Shown in pieces: positions 41,903 through 50,617 of a stretch of DNA of 64,000 nt (its first letter is position 1; each line of letters starts with the position of its first letter). The stretch covers positions 1-64,000 of the forward strand of contig JBBEAZ010000021.1 of the NCBI GenBank assembly GCA_040882565.1, written 5' to 3'. This DNA comes from CF-162 sp040882565 (GTDB lineage Bacteria; Chloroflexota; Dehalococcoidia; SM23-28-2; RBG-16-64-32). The notes beneath the pieces are model-generated. The model was not told where the DNA came from and searched no databases. It saw only the letters and a list, made by a program, of their open reading frames with translations. Position numbers and translations under genes: made by a program.

Positions 41903-43996
41903 TTATCTCCGAATCGCCCCTTGCATCCGTCCCGAAATCTGTTCGGCTATGGACGCTGGGACTTCCTGGTAATGGTCGAATTCCATCGTGTAGCTCGCCC
42001 TGCCCTGCGTGATCGAGCGCAACTGTGTGGCGTAACCAAAGGTGTCCGCCAGCGGCACGTGCGCTGCAATCACACGCAGATGGCCGCGGTGGTCCACGTC
42101 CTGGACCTGTCCCCGGCGAGAGCTGATGTCACTGAGAACATCACCAAAGAAGTCGTCGGGCGTCGCGACCTCTACCTTCATGATGGGCTCTAGAAGAATC
42201 GGGTGGGCCTTCTTCAACCCCGCCTGGATTCCCAGCGAACCCGCCATCTTGAAGGACAACTCGGATGAGTCTACAGGGTGGTACTGCCCATCCACAAGTT
42301 GCACCTTCACATCCACCACCGGATAGCCGGCCTTGACGCCGGTTTCTAGCGCCTCTTTGATGCCGTGCTCAACAGCCGGCACGAACTCCCGCGGGATGGT
42401 ACCGCCGATGATCTTATTCTCGAATACAAACCCGCCGCCGCGCTCCATCGGCTCGACGTGCAGCTTGACCACACCGAACTGACCGCGGCCGCCGCTCTGG
42501 CGCACGAACCGTCCCTCGGCGTCCGCCGTCTGCGTGATCGTCTCTTTGTATGCCACCTCGGGCCGCCCGACGTCCGCCTGCACGTTGAACTCGCGCAGCA
42601 TCCGGTCGACGATGATCTCGAGGTGTAGTTCGCCCATCCCGGAAATGATCGTCTGACCGGTCTCCTGGTCGTAGCGGGCGTGGAACGTCGGGTCTTCTTC
42701 GACCAACCGGCCGAGCGCATCGCCCATCCGCTCCTGGTCGTCCTTCGTCTTCGGTTCGATGCTGACCGCGATCACTGGTTCCGGGAACTTGATCGCCTCG
42801 AGGACGATCTGCGCCTTCTCGTCGCACAGTGTGTCGCCCGTGAACGTGTTCTTCAGCGCCACCGTCGCCGCGATCTGCCCGGCCTCGATCTCGGTCAACT
42901 CCTCGCGCCGGTTCGCGTGCATCCTCAGGATTCGCCCCAGTCGCTCGCGCTGTCCGCGCGTGCTGTTCTCCACCATCGCGCCTTGCTTGGCGACGCCGGA
43001 GTACACCCGGAAGTAGACCAGCCGCCCGACGTACGGGTCAGCTACGATCTTGAACGCCAGCGCAGAGAACGGTTCCTCGTTGCTCGGCGAGCGGGTCAGG
43101 ACCTCCCCCGTCTTCGGGTCCATACCCGAGACAGGCGGTACTTCCAACGGCGAGGGCAGGTAGTCCACCACAGCGTCCAGCAGCGGTTGTATACCTTTGT
43201 TCTTGAGCGCCGTGCCGCAGAGCACGGGGTTCACAACGCCCGCCATAGTCGCCCGGCGGATCGCCTTCTTTAGCTCCAGCGCCGTCACCACGTGCTGTTC
43301 CACGAAGCTGATCAGCATCTGGTCGTCTGCCTCCGCGATCGCCTCGATCAGCTCCTCGCGGTGCAGCTTCGCATCTTCCAGGAATTGCGGCGGGATTTCG
43401 CCCACTGTCGGCTCGAGTGCGCCTTCAGGGAACGTGTACGCGACCATCTCGACAAGGTCAATCGCTCCCATGTGCTGGTCTTCTTCGCCCATCGGGATCT
43501 GCACGGGCACCGGTCGCGCGTTCAGCCGCTCGCGGATACTCTGGACTGCTTTCCAGAAGTCCGCGCCAACGCGGTCCATCTTGTTAATGAAGCAAATCCG
43601 CGGGATGTGGTAGCGGTCAGCCTGCCGCCAAACCGTCTCAGACTGGCTTTGCACGCCGGCCACTGCGTCAAATACAACGACGCCCCCGTCCAAAACACGG
43701 AGGCTTCGTTCCACTTCCACCGTAAAGTCCACATGGCCGGGCGTATCTACGATATTGAACTGATGGTCTTTCCACGTCGTCGTCGTCGCCGCAGCCGTAA
43801 TCGTGATCCCGCGCTCTCGTTCCTGCGCCATCCAATCCATGACGGCAGTACCGGCGTCGACGTCACCGATCTTGTACGTGATCCCCGTATAGAAAAGGAC
43901 ACGTTCGGTCACAGTCGTCTTACCGGCATCAATGTGCGCGATAATCCCGATGTTTCGCACCCGGTTGTCGGGCACAGTATTACTTACGTCTGCCAT
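41903..43996 (-). CDS. fusA: Elongation factor G
   Basis: 697 residues. G1 AHIDAGKTTVTERVLFYTG, G2 RGITITAAATTT, G3 DTPGHVDFT, G4 NKMDR, and domains II-V follow with YHPVDSSELSFKMAGSLGIQ. GTPase that drives ribosomal translocation. It stands between rpsG (57-bp gap) and rpsJ in the str-S10 junction. Confidence 0.98.
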   Translation of the reverse strand: MADVSNTVPDNRVRNIGIIAHIDAGKTTVTERVLFYTGITYKIGDVDAGTAVMDWMAQERERGITITAAATTTTWKDHQFNIVDTPGHVDFTVEVERSLRVLDGGVVVFDAVAGVQSQSETVWRQADRYHIPRICFINKMDRVGADFWKAVQSIRERLNARPVPVQIPMGEEDQHMGAIDLVEMVAYTFPEGALEPTVGEIPPQFLEDAKLHREELIEAIAEADDQMLISFVEQHVVTALELKKAIRRATMAGVVNPVLCGTALKNKGIQPLLDAVVDYLPSPLEVPPVSGMDPKTGEVLTRSPSNEEPFSALAFKIVADPYVGRLVYFRVYSGVAKQGAMVENSTRGQRERLGRILRMHANRREELTEIEAGQIAATVALKNTFTGDTLCDEKAQIVLEAIKFPEPVIAVSIEPKTKDDQERMGDALGRLVEEDPTFHARYDQETGQTIISGMGELHLEIIVDRMLREFNVQADVGRPEVAYKETITQTADAEGRFVRQSGGRGQFGVVKLHVEPMERGGGFVFENKIIGGTIPREFVPAVEHGIKEALETGVKAGYPVVDVKVQLVDGQYHPVDSSELSFKMAGSLGIQAGLKKAHPILLEPIMKVEVATPDDFFGDVLSDISSRRGQVQDVDHRGHLRVIAAHVPLADTFGYATQLRSITQGRASYTMEFDHYQEVPASIAEQISGRMQGAIRR

Positions 43997-44053
43997 AACT
44001 TTCCTGGTGGAGTTCCTTAGTCTATTGCCATGGCCGCTACCGAGCTTCTTCCC

Positions 44054-44524
44054 CTACCACCTGTAGTGGACGAAAGCCTTGTTAGCCTCGGCCATGCGGT
44101 GCGTGTCTTCACGCTTTTTGATTGCTGAACCTTGCTCCCGGTAAGCATCCAGGAGTTCCGCCGAAAGCCTTTCGAACATCGGCCGGCCGGTACGCGCGCG
44201 AGCCGAGCTCAGGAGCCAGCGCATCGCCAGCGACACCTGTCGCGAAGGGCGCACTTCCAGCGGGATCTGGTACGTCGCGCCACCAACTCGCCGCGGCCGC
44301 ACTTCCAGGATCGGCATCGCGTTGCGGATCGCCTGTTCGACGACGCCGCGCGGGTCTTCCTTGGTGCGTTCGGCCACCTGGTCCATCGCCGTGTAGACGA
44401 TGCGCTCCGCGGTGCTCTTCTTGCCCTTGTACATCACCTTATTGATCAGCGTTTGCACAAGCACACTGTTGTATTTGGCGTCTGGCGTCGTAACCCGGCG
44501 AACAGCTTTTCCGCGGCGTGCCAT
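44054..44524 (-). CDS. rpsG: 30S ribosomal protein S7
   Basis: 156 residues, standard length. MYKGKKSTAERIVYTAMDQV, MPILEVRPRRVGGATYQIPLEV and RWLLSSARARTGRPMFERLSAELLDAYREQGSAIKKREDTHRMAEANKAFVHYRW span the fold. Six nt after rpsL. Confidence 0.98.
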   Translation of the reverse strand: MARRGKAVRRVTTPDAKYNSVLVQTLINKVMYKGKKSTAERIVYTAMDQVAERTKEDPRGVVEQAIRNAMPILEVRPRRVGGATYQIPLEVRPSRQVSLAMRWLLSSARARTGRPMFERLSAELLDAYREQGSAIKKREDTHRMAEANKAFVHYRW

Positions 44525-44530
44525 GGTTTG

Positions 44531-44947
44531 TTAGTCCCCTGCCTTGCGGGAGCCGTACTTGCTGCGCTGCTGTTTGCGGCCCACAACGCCGCCTGCGTCC
44601 AGCGCCCCACGGACGATGTGATAGCGCACACCCGAGAGGTCCTTCACGCGCCCGCCGCGGATTAGCACGACTGAATGCTCCTGCAGCGTATGACCCTCGC
44701 CCGGAATGTAAGCCGTGACCTCCATGCCGTTCGTCAGCCGCACACGCGCTACTTTGCGCAACGCCGAGTTCGGCTTACGGGGCGTCACCGTGCGGACGTT
44801 TGTACAAACACCGCGTTTCTGCGGGCTACCATCGCCGCGGATCATCCGGTTCTTCAAGGCGTTGAAATGGAAACGCAGAGCCGGCGCCTTCGTCTTTTTC
44901 GTTAAAGGCTTCCGTCCCTTTCGCACCAGTTGATTGATCGTTGGCAC
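44531..44947 (-). CDS. rpsL: 30S ribosomal protein S12
   Basis: 138 residues from the GTG at 44947, which gives the invariant PTINQLVRKGRKPL start. KNRMIRGDGSPQKRGVCTNVRTVTPRKPNSALRKVARVRL and the LSGVRYHIVRGALDAGGV region hold the streptomycin-related Lys positions (KPNSALRK; the second usual Lys region reads RVKDLSGV). An upstream TTG would add 14 unlikely residues. First gene of the ribosomal block. Confidence 0.96.
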   Translation of the reverse strand: MPTINQLVRKGRKPLTKKTKAPALRFHFNALKNRMIRGDGSPQKRGVCTNVRTVTPRKPNSALRKVARVRLTNGMEVTAYIPGEGHTLQEHSVVLIRGGRVKDLSGVRYHIVRGALDAGGVVGRKQQRSKYGSRKAGD

Positions 44948-45108
44948 TCTTAGCGTTTCCCTTTCCTGATCTCTAGTTTTCGCGGCCAAACAAAAAGCCG
45001 AAAGCTTGCCGCATGTTGGGTAGCCCGAGAAGTGGGTCCTTTATGCACGGCCAGTCTTCCGACAGTTGTACAGCCGTACGCCCGCAGATACACGGACGCC
45101 AAACACAG

Positions 45109-45137
45109 ATGTTAGTTGTCGCAGCCTCGTGTGTCAA
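45109..45137 (-). promoter_or_regulatory. Promoter of the rpsL-led ribosomal operon
   Basis: On the minus strand TTGACA (45137-45132), a 17-nt spacer and TAACAT (45114-45109). Start of transcription near 45102 would give a leader of about 155 nt before rpsL. The leader's last part contains AAGC TTTCG GCTT followed by T-rich sequence (near 44990-45005), possibly a weak attenuator. Confidence 0.75.
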
Positions 45138-45343
45138 CCAAAATCACGTTACGAAACCGCTCGCCAGCGGCCCTAACCGACGCTCGTCGGAGGTCACGAG
45201 GCCACTCGTCGTCCCTTACTCTGGCAGACGCCCTCAGCACACGGTACGAGTTGCCAATCATCGTCTCTAAGAGCTCCAGGGTACCTGCCGGCCCTAACCG
45301 CCGCGGCCAAACACCTACCTGACATTCGCCGTGCACAAACGCG

Positions 45344-45428
45344 AAGGTGCAGCGGAGCCGCTGCCGGGGGGTTCGGGGGGTGTCCCCCCGAAACCTATTT
45401 CCTTTTTTGGGGGTGGGGCGGGGCGGGG
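45344..45428 (+). repeat. Family A repeat with G-quadruplex-capable tail
   Basis: AAGGTGCAGCGGAGCCGCTG, hairpin 2 ending at 45390, then GGGGGTGGGGCGGGGCGGGG at 45409-45428. It lies between rpsL's promoter region and the end of the cytochrome assembly gene. No gene is seen in 44990-45460. Confidence 0.85.
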
Positions 45429-45460
45429 AGTCGACGCCACGCTCGCGCACGGACCCATGC

Positions 45461-46405
45461 TCACACTCCCGCGTACGAATGCAGTCCCGACACCCAGAGG
45501 TTCACAACGAAATACGTGAACAACACCGCACCAAACCCCATCACCAGCACCACCGCTGACCTCACCCCAGACCACTTCCGCAACCCCCGCATGTGCAAAT
45601 ACACGCCGTAGATCAGCAGAGTCACCAGCGCCGACGTCTCCTTCGGGTCCCAGCCCCAGTACCGCCCCCAGGCGCTGTTCGCCCAGTAAGCCCCGAGCGC
45701 GATGCCTCCTGCCAGCAACGGAAAGCCTAGCATCACGCTCTTGTAGCCGATCTCGTCCAGCAGCCTCGCCTTCGGCAGTCGCGCGAAGCGGTTCTGTCCG
45801 CCGCCCTGAACCAGGAACAACACCGCCGCCGCGAACGAAACACTCAGCGCCGAGTAGGCCAGGATCATCGCCGCCACGTGGACCGCCAGCAGGTCCGTGT
45901 TCTGCAGCGCCGGCACCAGCGGGTGAATATCGGATGGGAAAAACAGCGCCGCGATCACCAGCCCGCTAGCCACCACCGGCAGCGCAACGCTGCCCAGTGC
46001 GCGCGGCGACCTCACCCCACGTCTCATGTCCCCTGCCTCATGTCTCCTGACATAGATTTGCTCAAAGATCGCATAGAAGCCGCCGATCGCCGTCGCGAAC
46101 GCAATCGTGAACTCGTACATGTTTGACCACGGCGCGTGGTCAACCGCTTGCCACCGCGCGACCAGCGAAACGGCGAGCAGCGCCAGCGCAGTCCAGGTCG
46201 CCGCGGTCGCGAAACGGCCTGTCGCCTGCGACCAACCGTTGCCGTCGCCCCGCTCGATCGTCGCCACCGACGGCCCTTCGCCCAGCGGCGTCGCCAGCCG
46301 GCGGACGACCAGCCGCAGACCCAGCGTGTGCGCCCAATAACTGACCGTGGCCACCCCTGACGCGGCGATCGCCAGGTAGAGGGTGGTGCTGGCCAGCGAC
46401 TCCAT
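45461..46405 (-). CDS. Cytochrome c biogenesis protein CcsA/CcsB (ResC) type
   Basis: 314 residues, about eight hydrophobic helices. The heme-handling WWD-type motif reads WGRYWGWDPKETSALVTLL, with conserved His in ALQNTDLLAVHVAAM-like and VDHAPWSNMYEF segments. It belongs to System II apocytochrome c ligation, which matches the cytochrome c of the bc-complex operon. The ResB partner is not in the window. Part of a helical loop (HEAGDMRRGVR) is encoded by a low-complexity CTCATGTC-type stretch. It overlaps the PIG-L stop by TGATG. Confidence 0.92.
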   Translation of the reverse strand: MESLASTTLYLAIAASGVATVSYWAHTLGLRLVVRRLATPLGEGPSVATIERGDGNGWSQATGRFATAATWTALALLAVSLVARWQAVDHAPWSNMYEFTIAFATAIGGFYAIFEQIYVRRHEAGDMRRGVRSPRALGSVALPVVASGLVIAALFFPSDIHPLVPALQNTDLLAVHVAAMILAYSALSVSFAAAVLFLVQGGGQNRFARLPKARLLDEIGYKSVMLGFPLLAGGIALGAYWANSAWGRYWGWDPKETSALVTLLIYGVYLHMRGLRKWSGVRSAVVLVMGFGAVLFTYFVVNLWVSGLHSYAGV

Positions 46406-47121
46406 CAGCCCCAGGCCATCCGGCGGAACGACTCCGCCATCGCGAAGCCCTGGTCCTTGCCGGCCTCCGCCATCCGCGCCTTCAGCCGCTTGCGCAGCTC
46501 TTTGACCGGCGCCGCGCCGATCTGGCTCTTGTGCTTCTTCAGCGCCTTGATCTTCGTCTGGAATGCGTCTTCGGGGATCTCGACCCAGTGGTCGGGGTTC
46601 TCCGCGCCTGCCAGCAGCAACTCCATCACCCGGTGCGCCGGCAGCCCCTCCTCGATGTGCTCAGGGTAGGCCAGCGGGTCGCGCGACAGCGGGAAGACGG
46701 CGTCGACGGCCGACTGACCCGTCAGCCGGTGGTCGCGGTGCGTGAACGAGGTCCGGAACGGGTTCCACGTGATCACCGTGTGCGGCTTCAACCGCCGCAG
46801 CTCCCGGACGATCCGCCCGCGCATCTCGGCGGTGTCCTCGATAAAGCCGTCGGGATAGCGCAGCAACACCAGTTCCTTGACGCCGAGCACGTCGCAGGCC
46901 GCGCGCTGCTCCTTCTCACGGATCGCCCCGAGCTTCTCGCGGGTCATCGACTCGTCCTTTGTGCCCATGTCTCCGCTCGTCGTCAGCATGTAGTGCACGT
47001 CCCAACCTGCCGCCACCCACTTCGCCACGGTACCGCCGCAGAGGAACTCTGCGTCGTCCGGGTGCGCGACGATCACCATCGCCGTCTTCGGGTGCTTCGC
47101 CTTCTTGTCGACGTGCGTCAC
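46405..47121 (-). CDS. PIG-L family N-acetylglucosaminyl deacetylase
   Basis: 238 residues from a GTG; TAGACT lies 8 nt upstream and no Shine-Dalgarno is visible. VIVAHPDDAEFLCGGTVAKW carries the zinc ligands His and Asp-Asp; the third His is in FTHRDHRLTG. The family removes the acetyl group from GlcNAc conjugates (MshB, BshB, PIG-L). A MshA-like glycosyltransferase lies just upstream on the same strand, which would fit a GlcN-linked thiol or glycolipid; not proved. Confidence 0.9.
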   Translation of the reverse strand: MTHVDKKAKHPKTAMVIVAHPDDAEFLCGGTVAKWVAAGWDVHYMLTTSGDMGTKDESMTREKLGAIREKEQRAACDVLGVKELVLLRYPDGFIEDTAEMRGRIVRELRRLKPHTVITWNPFRTSFTHRDHRLTGQSAVDAVFPLSRDPLAYPEHIEEGLPAHRVMELLLAGAENPDHWVEIPEDAFQTKIKALKKHKSQIGAAPVKELRKRLKARMAEAGKDQGFAMAESFRRMAWG

Positions 47122-47183
47122 GAAAGTTCAGTCTAGCCGAGCCACGCGACAAGCGCACCGTGATGCGAGTCACACGCACCCGA

Positions 47184-47349
47184 CGTTTCCTGAGCGGTGC
47201 CGCAGCGCAGCGAAGGACCTCGCACGCGGGCTACGGCCTCTGCCTGTGACGAAAACACCACGGCGCGAACGGCGCGTGCTCGTACACTAAGCACCGTCAT
47301 ACAGGTGCTCGCCTTCGCTGCGCCGAGGCCCTTCGTTCCTCAGGGAACG
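47184..47349. mobile_element. MITE-like dispersed repeat, copy 1 (family C)
   Basis: 166 bp bounded by CGTTTCCTGAG and CTCAGGGAACG (11-bp terminal inverted repeats, one mismatch). The inside includes GCAGCGCAGCGAAGGACC and CACGGCGCGAACGGCGCGTG. A related copy is at 54060-54222. No coding capacity and no clear target duplication. Confidence 0.6.
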
Positions 47350-47350
47350 G

Positions 47351-48604
47351 TCACGCCACGTGCGCGCCAACCGCGACGCCGCGGTTGCGCCCAACCAGTT
47401 CGTGGTAAACGCCTTCAACCCGCTCGGCAACTTCCGACCAGCGGTAGTTCTCCGCGACGAGGCGCGCCTCGCGGCCGAGGCTCCGGCGTAGCGGCTCGTT
47501 CGTCAGCAGGAGATCAAGGCGCTCGGCGAAGGGCTCAGGGCAGCGCCACGGCACCAGGTACCCGGTGCGGCCATCCTGCACCGTCTCCTTGAGTCCGCCG
47601 ACGCGCGAGGCCACGACCGGCACGCCGCAGGCCATCGCCTCCAGCGCGACGAGCCCGAAGCTCTCGTAGTACGAGGGCACAGCGCAAACATCGGCGGCGT
47701 TGTAGTAATAAGGCAGGTCGTCGTGGGCGGCGGCCTCGATCCAGGTAATCCGATCCGCGACGCCCAGCTCGCGCGCCAGGCGCAGCAGCTCGCGCTTACG
47801 TCGGCTGTCCTTCTCATCCCCACCGACGACCAGCACACGAAACGGCCCCTCGATGAAGCTCGCCGCCCGGATCAGTACATCGATTCCCTTGAGCGGTTCA
47901 ATGCGCCCGACGAAGAGGATCATCGGCTCGTCAGAGTCGAGGCCGATCCGCGCCCGCGCCTCAGCCCGGTCCAGCGGCCGGAAGTGGTCGATGTCAACAC
48001 CACACGGGATCACGCTAATTCGCGACCGCTGCGCCCTGTAAAGCTCCGTCAACATCCGGGCCTCACCCTCGCCCGCGCAGATGATGCGGTCAGCTTCCGC
48101 CACGACGGTGCGCTCCCCGGCGATCCGGTACTTCGGCTCACGCTCGCCAAGGTGATGACGGTTCTTCGCCTCCGCCAGCGTATGAAACATCACCACGTGG
48201 GGCGCGTCCCAGCAGTCCGCCAGCGTGCGCCCGACCCACCCGGACATCCAGTAGTGAGAATGCACCAGATCGTAAGCCCCAACCTGGCTGCTGACTCCTG
48301 GCGCCTGGCTCCTCCCCGTAAACTCCATCACGCCGAGCCGGAACTCCTCGAGGTGGCGGCGCTGCGCCCCCTTGTCAGCGTCCAGTGGCCCGGCCTCGAT
48401 CTGGATCACGCGCGTGCGGTCGTCGAGCGGCGTGATCTCGGGCATCTCCGAGTCCGTCCGCCGCGTGAAGATGTCCATCGTGTGTCCCCGCCGCGCCATC
48501 TCCCGCGCCAGCGAGCGCACGTAAACGTTTAGCCCACCGCTATCACGCGTACCCGGCCGCGCCAGCGGCGAAGTGTGAACGGAAACGACCGCAATCTTGC
48601 ACAT
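47351..48604 (-). CDS. Glycosyltransferase family 4, MshA-like
   Basis: 417 residues. N-terminus VVSVHTSPLARPGTRDSGGLNVYVRSLA and VHSHYWMSGWVG match D-inositol-3-phosphate glycosyltransferase (MshA) and sucrose-phosphate-synthase-like GT4 enzymes. The NDP-sugar site is in ILFVGRIEPLKGIDVLI and YYESFGLVALEAMACG (EX7E type). TATCAT lies 8 nt before the ATG, so it may be leaderless. Residues TGRSQAPGVSSQVGAYDL are encoded by a CCTGG-type short tandem repeat and look like an insertion in a surface loop. Confidence 0.88.
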   Translation of the reverse strand: MCKIAVVSVHTSPLARPGTRDSGGLNVYVRSLAREMARRGHTMDIFTRRTDSEMPEITPLDDRTRVIQIEAGPLDADKGAQRRHLEEFRLGVMEFTGRSQAPGVSSQVGAYDLVHSHYWMSGWVGRTLADCWDAPHVVMFHTLAEAKNRHHLGEREPKYRIAGERTVVAEADRIICAGEGEARMLTELYRAQRSRISVIPCGVDIDHFRPLDRAEARARIGLDSDEPMILFVGRIEPLKGIDVLIRAASFIEGPFRVLVVGGDEKDSRRKRELLRLARELGVADRITWIEAAAHDDLPYYYNAADVCAVPSYYESFGLVALEAMACGVPVVASRVGGLKETVQDGRTGYLVPWRCPEPFAERLDLLLTNEPLRRSLGREARLVAENYRWSEVAERVEGVYHELVGRNRGVAVGAHVA

Positions 48605-48677
48605 GCTCTCGAATGATACTACGACCCCAAAGCGCCGAAAGTGTGCGCGCTGTCACACCGCGCGACGCCATCCGACC

Positions 48678-48730
48678 ACGCCCCTTCCCGTTCGCCCTGA
48701 TGCTCACTAACGGGCGAGCGGAGCGACCAC
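48678..48730. repeat. Family B hairpin repeat
   Basis: CCCGTTCGCCCTGATGCTCA then CTAACGGGCGAGCGGAGCGA; the same hairpin as 9876-10029. It lies in the 48605-48828 gap, which has no gene. Confidence 0.65.
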
Positions 48731-48774
48731 GTGGGACGTGAACGGAGCGTGGGTGCGCTCGCGGCACGCGCTAC

Positions 48775-48820
48775 ACTCCATGTTCCCAGTTCCAGGTTCC
48801 CAGTTCCATGTTCCATGTTC
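48775..48820. repeat. Short tandem array, TTCCAGT/TTCCATG type
   Basis: ACTCCATGTTCCCAGTTCCA then GGTTCCCAGTTCCATGTTCC: several 7-12 bp units like those at 13416-13512. Directly downstream of the folE stop on the minus strand. Confidence 0.65.
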
Positions 48821-48828
48821 CTCCACCG

Positions 48829-49404
48829 TCACCGCCCATGCACCAGCGACAGAAACTCCCCCCGCGTCACACCCCGCCGCCGGAACCCGCCGCGGATCGC
48901 CGACGTAATCATCCGCGACCCCGGCTTCTGCGCTCCGCGCATCGTCAGGCACAGGTGCTCCGCCTCGATCACCACCGCAACACCGTCGGGCTTCAGGCCC
49001 TCCATGATTGCGTCGGCGACCTGGCTTGTCAGGCGCTCCTGCATCTGGGGCCGCCGCGCCAGGATGTCCACCACCCGCGCCAGCTTGCTCACGCCGACGA
49101 TGCGCCCTTCCGGAACGTAGCCGACGTGCGCCGAGCCGTGGAAGGGCAGGAAATGGTGCTCGCACAGGGAATAGAAGGGGATGTCCTTGAGGATTACCAT
49201 CTCCTTGTGCTGCTCCTCGAAGCCCTTGCGCAGCACCGCCAGCGGGTCCTGCGTCAGCCCCGAAAACAGCTCGGCGTAAAGCCGTCCGATGCGCTCCGGC
49301 GTCTCCGCCAATCCCTCGCGCGACCCATCTTCTCCGATCGCCGCGATGATCTCGCGCACAGCCGCGGCGATCCGCTCCTGGTCAATGCCGGCAGTGATTT
49401 GCAT
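48829..49404 (-). CDS. folE: GTP cyclohydrolase I
   Basis: 191 residues, family length. REGLAETPERIGRLYAELFSG, the zinc ligands C and H in FYSLCEHHFLPFHGSAHVGY, KLARVVDILARRPQMQERLT and the third ligand region EAEHLCLTMRG. Converts GTP to dihydroneopterin triphosphate for folate or biopterin. No other folate gene is adjacent. Confidence 0.97.
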   Translation of the reverse strand: MQITAGIDQERIAAAVREIIAAIGEDGSREGLAETPERIGRLYAELFSGLTQDPLAVLRKGFEEQHKEMVILKDIPFYSLCEHHFLPFHGSAHVGYVPEGRIVGVSKLARVVDILARRPQMQERLTSQVADAIMEGLKPDGVAVVIEAEHLCLTMRGAQKPGSRMITSAIRGGFRRRGVTRGEFLSLVHGR

Positions 49405-49444
49405 GGTGTTCAGTCCGCACGGGAGAGAATTGTAGCAGAGGGCA

Positions 49445-50305
49445 CTATGGCGTCAGATATGGCGAATCCTCGAAATCCGGGCAACCCACGATGTCCGTCC
49501 GATAGTAGTCATCGTTACCGGCATCCAGCGCCTTCGGTAGGTCCGACTCTTCCTCGCCCTCATACATCAGGTCGTTCGCTGGACCGGAAATGTGGCCGTC
49601 AAGCGTTTCGTTCGGCGAGCAGGTGGGCACAAACCCCAGCGTGTGCATGATCTCGTGCACCGCCACGTACTCCCAGAACCCCGCATCGTCGCCGCCCTCA
49701 GCAAACTCGTTGTCCCCACAGCGGATCGCACCGCTCAGGGGTAGTCCATGCAACCAGAGGACCGCGACGTTCCCTACAATCCTCGGCGGGTATGCGCCGC
49801 TGCCGCACGCGTATGTGCTGCCGCCGTCGTAGTACACGGCATAGACCTTCTCCGCCGAATCGAATCCCGCTTCCCGCAACTCCCCCTCGATGAGATCGCG
49901 CCCAAATGCGCCCTCTGCCTGCACATCATCGTCAGGCCGGGAGAGCGTTATGAACGAGATGTCAGGCTCTCCTTCGAACGTGTCCAGTCTCAAGGTTCGC
50001 CCGCCGGTCTGGCCGCTCAACCACCCTTCCGCCGCGCCGAATGATGCCGCAACCGTCCCATCGATATCGAGCTCTTGGTCGGCGCCATCCGCCGGCAGCA
50101 CATACATTAGGTGTATCTGCGGCCCGGTCTTCTCATCGGGGCGATCAGCCGTGTGACGCTCGCCCGCGGCCGGGACAGATCCAGCGGGCGAACGCATTCC
50201 ATCCGCCTCATCGTCTGAGCCACCGCACGCGGGCGCAAGAATAGCCAGCGCGCCGAGCACGAGAGACGCTTTGAGGGTAGGCGACCACGTGACCCAAATC
50301 GGCAC
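49445..50305 (-). CDS. Lipoprotein with metalloprotease HExxHxxG site
   Basis: 286 residues from the GTG at 50305, chosen to start just before a signal peptide (TLKASLVLGALAILAPAC; lipobox APAC). The linker is charged. The later part carries HEIMHTLGF, the zincin active site with a third ligand position, preceded by GGDDAGFWEYVAV. Cysteines near the site (CGDN, CSPN, GCPD) may form disulfides. Similar to secreted metalloproteases of unknown substrate. No strong Shine-Dalgarno is seen, so the start is uncertain. Confidence 0.8.
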   Translation of the reverse strand: MPIWVTWSPTLKASLVLGALAILAPACGGSDDEADGMRSPAGSVPAAGERHTADRPDEKTGPQIHLMYVLPADGADQELDIDGTVAASFGAAEGWLSGQTGGRTLRLDTFEGEPDISFITLSRPDDDVQAEGAFGRDLIEGELREAGFDSAEKVYAVYYDGGSTYACGSGAYPPRIVGNVAVLWLHGLPLSGAIRCGDNEFAEGGDDAGFWEYVAVHEIMHTLGFVPTCSPNETLDGHISGPANDLMYEGEEESDLPKALDAGNDDYYRTDIVGCPDFEDSPYLTP

Positions 50306-50343
50306 GGGCCGACCGACGACCCTGAGAGCTAAGAGACGAGCCG

Positions 50344-50436
50344 CTACTTCTTGGCCGGCGGTGGACCGGTGGCCGTCTTGGCCTTCTTCGCCTTCTTCGC
50401 CTTCTTGTCCTTGTTCTTCGGACTCTTGTCGCCCAT
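50344..50436 (-). CDS. 30-residue lysine-rich protein (MGDKSPK type)
   Basis: MGDKSPKNKDKK then repeated KAKKA units and TATGPPPAKK. An AAGGA Shine-Dalgarno lies before the ATG. Short Lys-rich proteins with the MGDKSPK start recur in many bacterial phyla in annotation; their role is unknown. It lies between the metalloprotease and the dockerin protein on the same strand. Confidence 0.7.
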   Translation of the reverse strand: MGDKSPKNKDKKAKKAKKAKTATGPPPAKK

Positions 50437-50617
50437 CGTGTTGTCCTTTCTCAAGGCCCCGCGCAGGGGGACGTCGATACAGATCGTGGCGGCATTGTAT
50501 CAGGCGCGCGGGAGGCGGCAAAGGGAAACGCGAAAGGGTGATATGGCGCGGTCCGTTCGGGGCATGCGGTGCCGCCGGATCCCGGTTTCAGTCCAACCTT
50601 GCAGGCGGGCGCGCCGC

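Noticed and set aside
45112..45450. Minus-strand frame over the family A repeat
   Set aside because: Repeat-derived Arg/Pro/Gly sequence with no ribosome-binding site, spanning the rpsL promoter.
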